Source of the DNA: an uncultured Alistipes sp.
Lineage (GTDB): Bacteria; Bacteroidota; Bacteroidia; Bacteroidales; Rikenellaceae
Reading direction: 5' to 3'
Assembly: GCF_963931675.1 (NCBI RefSeq)
Contig: NZ_OZ007039.1
Span: 1 to 64,000 of the forward strand
Length of the DNA stretch: 64,000 bases
Each line of letters begins with the position of its first letter. Position 1 is the stretch's first letter. The translations under genes and the position numbers were made by a program. Below the pieces are notes generated by a model, which saw only the letters and a program-made list of their open reading frames with translations, was not told the origin of the DNA and did no database searches. Shown here one piece after another: positions 60,338 to 64,000 of this stretch.

Positions 60338-63300
60338 CTATTTTTTCTGATATTCTGCCGGAAGAATGCCGAATTGCTCCTTGAAGCATTTGGCAAAATA
60401 GGAGGGTGAGTTGAATCCGACCGCAAAGCAGACCTCACTGACCCGGCATTTGTTTCGGGCAAGTAATTGTGCAGCGACTGACAGCCGTTTGAAACGCAGA
60501 TAATCGTTGGGGGTCGTGTCGAGCAGCGCCCGGACTTTCCGGATCAGGGTCGAGCGGCTCAGGAAAAGAGCCTCTTCAATCTGTTTGCTGGAAAACGCGG
60601 GATCTTTGAGATTTTGCATGATCACTTCATCGAGACGATGCAGGAACTCCTCGTCGGCACTCTGGAGATTGAACTGTTTGGGATCGACCCGGGCCGACGG
60701 ATTCTGGTATGCCTTTTTCAGCCCGGCCCGTTTATCAAGGATCCCCTTGATACAGGCCTGAAGGTACTCGATACTGAACGGTTTTTCAATATAGGTGCTG
60801 GCTCCGGCCTCAATACATGCGATTTTGGTATCTGTGGCCGATATGGCCGAAACCACAATTACGGGAATATGCGAGCAATTGAAATCGGCGGAAATCGTCC
60901 GACAAAACTCGATGCCGCTCATTCCGGGCAACGCGATATCGGTAACAATGATATCGGGTTCGTGTTTTCGAAGCAACGCGCAGGCCTTCTCTGCAGAGTG
61001 TGCGATCTGAACCTGAAAATCAGCACCGAGCCTGCGGGCCAGATAGGCCGAAAGCTCCCGATTGTCTTCCACAAGCAGAATCGATGCCCCCAAAGGTCTG
61101 CTGGCCGGAGTCTCCTCGTTACCGATTGCCGTCTCCGTCTGAAATTCCCGGACCGGAAGGGTCAGCACGAAGGTCGTGGCCGTCGTATCGTCGGAGATCT
61201 CCAAAGTCCCGTCATGCATTTCGGCCAACGTCCGGGCCAGAGGAAGCCCGATACCGAAACTCCGGGCCTCGGTCTCCCGGTCGGTGCTGTACTGCACGAA
61301 CGGCTTGAAAATCTCGGATCGCCGTTCGAATGGAATCGCGGGCCCGTCATTGCTGATTTCAACGACTGCGGCTCCCGTTTTCCGGACAACGGTTACCCGG
61401 ATATAGGTCTCCGCATATTTAACGGCATTGTGAAGCAGGTTGTTCAGGATCTTATCGATCGCACTCTCGTCGGCTTCGATATAAATGGATTCCGGATTGG
61501 AGTTGAACGAGAGTTTCAGATTCCGGGACTTCACCGTTTCGGCAAAATTCGAGCACAGAAAACCGATTCTTTCGACAAGGTCCAGCATCCGACGATTGAG
61601 CTGGTAACCGTGTTTTTCGATGCGGATAAAATCAAGTAACTCCCGAACCAGTCGATCCAGATATTCCGTACCGTTTCCAATAGTTGCCAATTCCTCCAAG
61701 AGTGACGGATCGAGCCGTTCCGAGGCCATGATATTTTGCAAGGGGGTCCGGATAACGGTGAGCGGCGTCTTGATCTCATGAACGACGCTCGAAAAAAACG
61801 ACAGTTTCTGTTGGAAAAGTTCCTCTTCCTTCTGCTGTTTATAAATTTCATGTTCCCGCTTTTCCCGGATGATGGCCCGACGATAGTAAAAGAGAAATAT
61901 CCCGACAATAATGGAAACAAGGACAAACACATAGAGAAGAATCGCAACCGTACTTTTATAAAAACGCTGTGCCACGGTAATCGTCAAATCGGAATGCACG
62001 ATCTCTTCGGCGCCGATTCCGTTCAACGCTTTCGTTTTCAAGGTATAGGTTCCGGCCGGAACATTGTAATAAAATATGGTGTTGTCGATCGTCGTATGCC
62101 GCCACACGGAATCGAAGCCTTCGAGTTTGCATTGAATGGCATTCGACCCGGAAGCATTCGAATTGAGAATGGCAAATCCGAATCCGAACGAATTTTGTCG
62201 GGGCGAGAGATGAATCTCATGCGTTTCGTCGACATTGCAGGCAAGCGGACCGTTTCCAGTCTCGGACGGAGTTACCAAATCATCTCCAACCCTCAGGCCC
62301 GTAATCACAAGGCGTGAATTCCCGTTTTTCGAGCTAAAACGTTCCGGATTGAAACGGATGAATCCGCTCCGCGATCCGAAATAGAGATCTCCATTGTCGT
62401 CTTTCCATCCGCAGTTTTTGAATTCGTTGTCGAGGAGGCCGTCATAAACCGAAAACAATCGGATTTCGTCCGTATCGGGATCAAGAGACAAAAGTCCCTT
62501 GTCCGAGGAGATCCAAAGCACTCCCAGATCGTCTTCCAGAATCATGAAACAGATATCGGTCGGAAGCAGATCGTTATGCGCCGTGTTATAGTTTTTGAAT
62601 TGTCCGGTCGCCTTGTCGAAACTGCAAAAGCCATCGTTGAAACTGGTGGCCCAGATTCTGTCGTTCGACCCGACGGATACCGAAAAGAGCTTGTTGGAGG
62701 AAATACTTCCCTCTGCCGGGCTGGAGGGATCGTTGAGATAATGCGCCATGATACGGTCATCGAGCGGGTCATAACGGACCAAACCCTTGGCATAGGTTGA
62801 GATCCAAAGTGTTTGCTCTGCGTCTTCCTCCATATCGGTCACAAAAACGCCCTCAAACCATTCGATCGGATCGAACACGTCCTGAACGCGATCATATCGG
62901 AACAATCCTACGGTAGTCCCTACGAACAACTCATGGCACGAGGTGCAAAATATGGCAAAAACCCTCCGGTCCTGCATGGAAAACGGGAATCCAAGGGTTT
63001 CATAGGCTTTGCTCTCCCTGGTACGGGGATTGAAACGGTAAAGGCCTTGAATGGTTCCTATCCACAAGATTCCGGAATCGTAACAAACCGTAAATTGGGT
63101 TTTGGGGAGGTTGACACCTGCGATTTTTGTCAATTGCCTCGATTTTTTGTCGTAAACCAGCAGGCCCTCCTTTTCAGTAGCGACCCAAATATGGCCTTTT
63201 TTGTCATCGGCGAATCCCCGGACCAGACAATCTCCGAGAGACTGGTTCTTCACCAAATATTGTTTTTCGAAATTTCGTTGTATGGCACTGCTATAATTCA

Positions 63301-64000
63301 CCCCGCCGACATTGGTCCCGATCCACAGGCCCTCGTTTGCATCGATATAGACTGCGAACGCATGATTGTCCGACAGCGAAAAACGGTCCTGCTCATCCGC
63401 CGTATAACAATGAACCGTTTCGTCCTTCGGATTATAAACGTATACGCCGATATTGGTCGGCATCCATACTCGGCCCTGCCGATCGATGAACAGATCCTCG
63501 GCCGAGAAATCGGATTGCGGAGGAGGGATGAGGGTGCGGATTGTCCCTGTTGTCTGATCCAAAAGGCATAAGCCCTGGATGACACTCACAATATATACAC
63601 TCCGAGGCTGCCCGGGAACAGTCTGGACAGCCGTTACATCATCATGTCGGAATTGACTGATTACCGTCCACTCCCTTAGGGATTGGGGTATCGCCTGCCC
63701 GGGCGCCAGATATAAAAGCGAATGATAAAAAAGCGAGATCCACAATCCGTTTTCCGCATCAACATGCAACGTCCGGATATTGACCGGGAGCGTCTGTTTT
63801 CCATGCTCGAAAAAATAGTTGCGAAGCGATTTCGAAGTTGGATCATAGGCAAAAAGCCCTTGCCCGTTGACCGAAATCCATATTACGCCGTCGGGGCCCT
63901 TACAGATTGCATTGGCCTTGTTATGGATGAAGGTTCCCGAATCGCTTTTCCGGGTAAAAGGTTCAAAACGGTCCGTATGGACATTGTATACCGTAACACC
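60338..64000 (-). CDS. Hybrid two-component system regulator (HTCS), N-terminus beyond the window
   Basis: At least 1220 residues are visible; the frame stays open to the right edge, so start and signal peptide are outside. The order is periplasmic propeller repeats (LWIGTNVGGVNYSS-type blades), a Y_Y_Y domain (CKLEGFDSVWRHTTIDNTIF), a membrane helix (STVAILLYVFVLVSIIVGIF), a histidine kinase (SSVVHEIKTPLTVIRTPL with the phospho-His; ILNNLLHNAVKYAE N box), a receiver (DIIVTDIALPGMSGIEFCRT with the phospho-Asp) and an AraC-type DNA-binding domain (EVCFAVGFNSPSYFAKCFKE). Such proteins sense a glycan fragment and switch on the adjacent susC operon, separated here by 185 bp. Confidence 0.95.
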   Translation of the reverse strand, partial: GVTVYNVHTDRFEPFTRKSDSGTFIHNKANAICKGPDGVIWISVNGQGLFAYDPTSKSLRNYFFEHGKQTLPVNIRTLHVDAENGLWISLFYHSLLYLAPGQAIPQSLREWTVISQFRHDDVTAVQTVPGQPRSVYIVSVIQGLCLLDQTTGTIRTLIPPPQSDFSAEDLFIDRQGRVWMPTNIGVYVYNPKDETVHCYTADEQDRFSLSDNHAFAVYIDANEGLWIGTNVGGVNYSSAIQRNFEKQYLVKNQSLGDCLVRGFADDKKGHIWVATEKEGLLVYDKKSRQLTKIAGVNLPKTQFTVCYDSGILWIGTIQGLYRFNPRTRESKAYETLGFPFSMQDRRVFAIFCTSCHELFVGTTVGLFRYDRVQDVFDPIEWFEGVFVTDMEEDAEQTLWISTYAKGLVRYDPLDDRIMAHYLNDPSSPAEGSISSNKLFSVSVGSNDRIWATSFNDGFCSFDKATGQFKNYNTAHNDLLPTDICFMILEDDLGVLWISSDKGLLSLDPDTDEIRLFSVYDGLLDNEFKNCGWKDDNGDLYFGSRSGFIRFNPERFSSKNGNSRLVITGLRVGDDLVTPSETGNGPLACNVDETHEIHLSPRQNSFGFGFAILNSNASGSNAIQCKLEGFDSVWRHTTIDNTIFYYNVPAGTYTLKTKALNGIGAEEIVHSDLTITVAQRFYKSTVAILLYVFVLVSIIVGIFLFYYRRAIIREKREHEIYKQQKEEELFQQKLSFFSSVVHEIKTPLTVIRTPLQNIMASERLDPSLLEELATIGNGTEYLDRLVRELLDFIRIEKHGYQLNRRMLDLVERIGFLCSNFAETVKSRNLKLSFNSNPESIYIEADESAIDKILNNLLHNAVKYAETYIRVTVVRKTGAAVVEISNDGPAIPFERRSEIFKPFVQYSTDRETEARSFGIGLPLARTLAEMHDGTLEISDDTTATTFVLTLPVREFQTETAIGNEETPASRPLGASILLVEDNRELSAYLARRLGADFQVQIAHSAEKACALLRKHEPDIIVTDIALPGMSGIEFCRTISADFNCSHIPVIVVSAISATDTKIACIEAGASTYIEKPFSIEYLQACIKGILDKRAGLKKAYQNPSARVDPKQFNLQSADEEFLHRLDEVIMQNLKDPAFSSKQIEEALFLSRSTLIRKVRALLDTTPNDYLRFKRLSVAAQLLARNKCRVSEVCFAVGFNSPSYFAKCFKEQFGILPAEYQKK

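Noticed and set aside
1-64000. CRISPR arrays, tRNA and rRNA genes
   Set aside because: No regularly spaced repeat array and no tRNA- or rRNA-like sequence was seen by eye on either strand.

Overview
The window is a stretch of a Bacteroidales chromosome. An Alistipes-like gut member is plausible because of the GC-rich tra genes, the SusC/SusD pairs and the TAnnTTTG promoter elements, but the species is an inference. It holds two large blocks: most of a CTnDOT-type conjugative element (about 1 to 43.8 kb, entering from the left edge) and a polysaccharide utilisation locus (45.6 kb to the right edge).

Conjugative block. The transfer operon runs on the + strand in the usual order: ParA-like traA, two DUF3408 genes, a traD-like gene, traE, traF, traG, two DUF3876 genes, traI, traJ, traK, traL, traM and traN, then a terminator. 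It is heavily parasitised. A 9.7-kb integrative mobilizable element (IME) sits in the first DUF3408 gene between 13-bp direct repeats that would restore the reading frame on excision. The IME carries a tyrosine integrase, a MobV relaxase with a candidate oriT, a RepA-like ATPase and Toprim primase around iteron-like repeats, a DUF1016 nuclease and a membrane protein with an aspartyl-protease-like fold. One group II intron interrupts traG and a different one interrupts traI; both junctions keep the frame. An IS110-family (IS1111-type) element lies between traJ and traK and has a strongly folded downstream segment that is a candidate bridge RNA. traO, traP and traQ were not found after traN.

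Accessory block (27.4-45.2 kb). This holds a Fic protein, an IS481 element, a broken IS5-family element, an IS256 end remnant, ArdC and ParB homologues on the - strand, a low-GC KAP-family NTPase cut near its C-terminus by an IS4 element, an IS256 element, small Bacteroidales element proteins and excisionase-like DNA-binding proteins, a HigA-like regulator with its operator beside a frameshifted AbiEii-type toxin, and a MULE-type IS with 8-bp target duplications.

Polysaccharide utilisation locus (45.6-64 kb, all - strand). A hybrid two-component regulator, cut by the window edge, lies upstream of an operon of SusC, SusD, a clan GH-A (GH5-like) lipoprotein, a sialidase-fold lipoprotein, a fimbrillin/FISUMP-like lipoprotein, a DUF5107-TPR protein and a second sialidase-fold enzyme. 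The likely logic is that the regulator senses a glycan breakdown product in the periplasm, surface lipoproteins bind and cut the glycan, SusC/SusD import it, and periplasmic enzymes finish. The glycan cannot be named from sequence alone.
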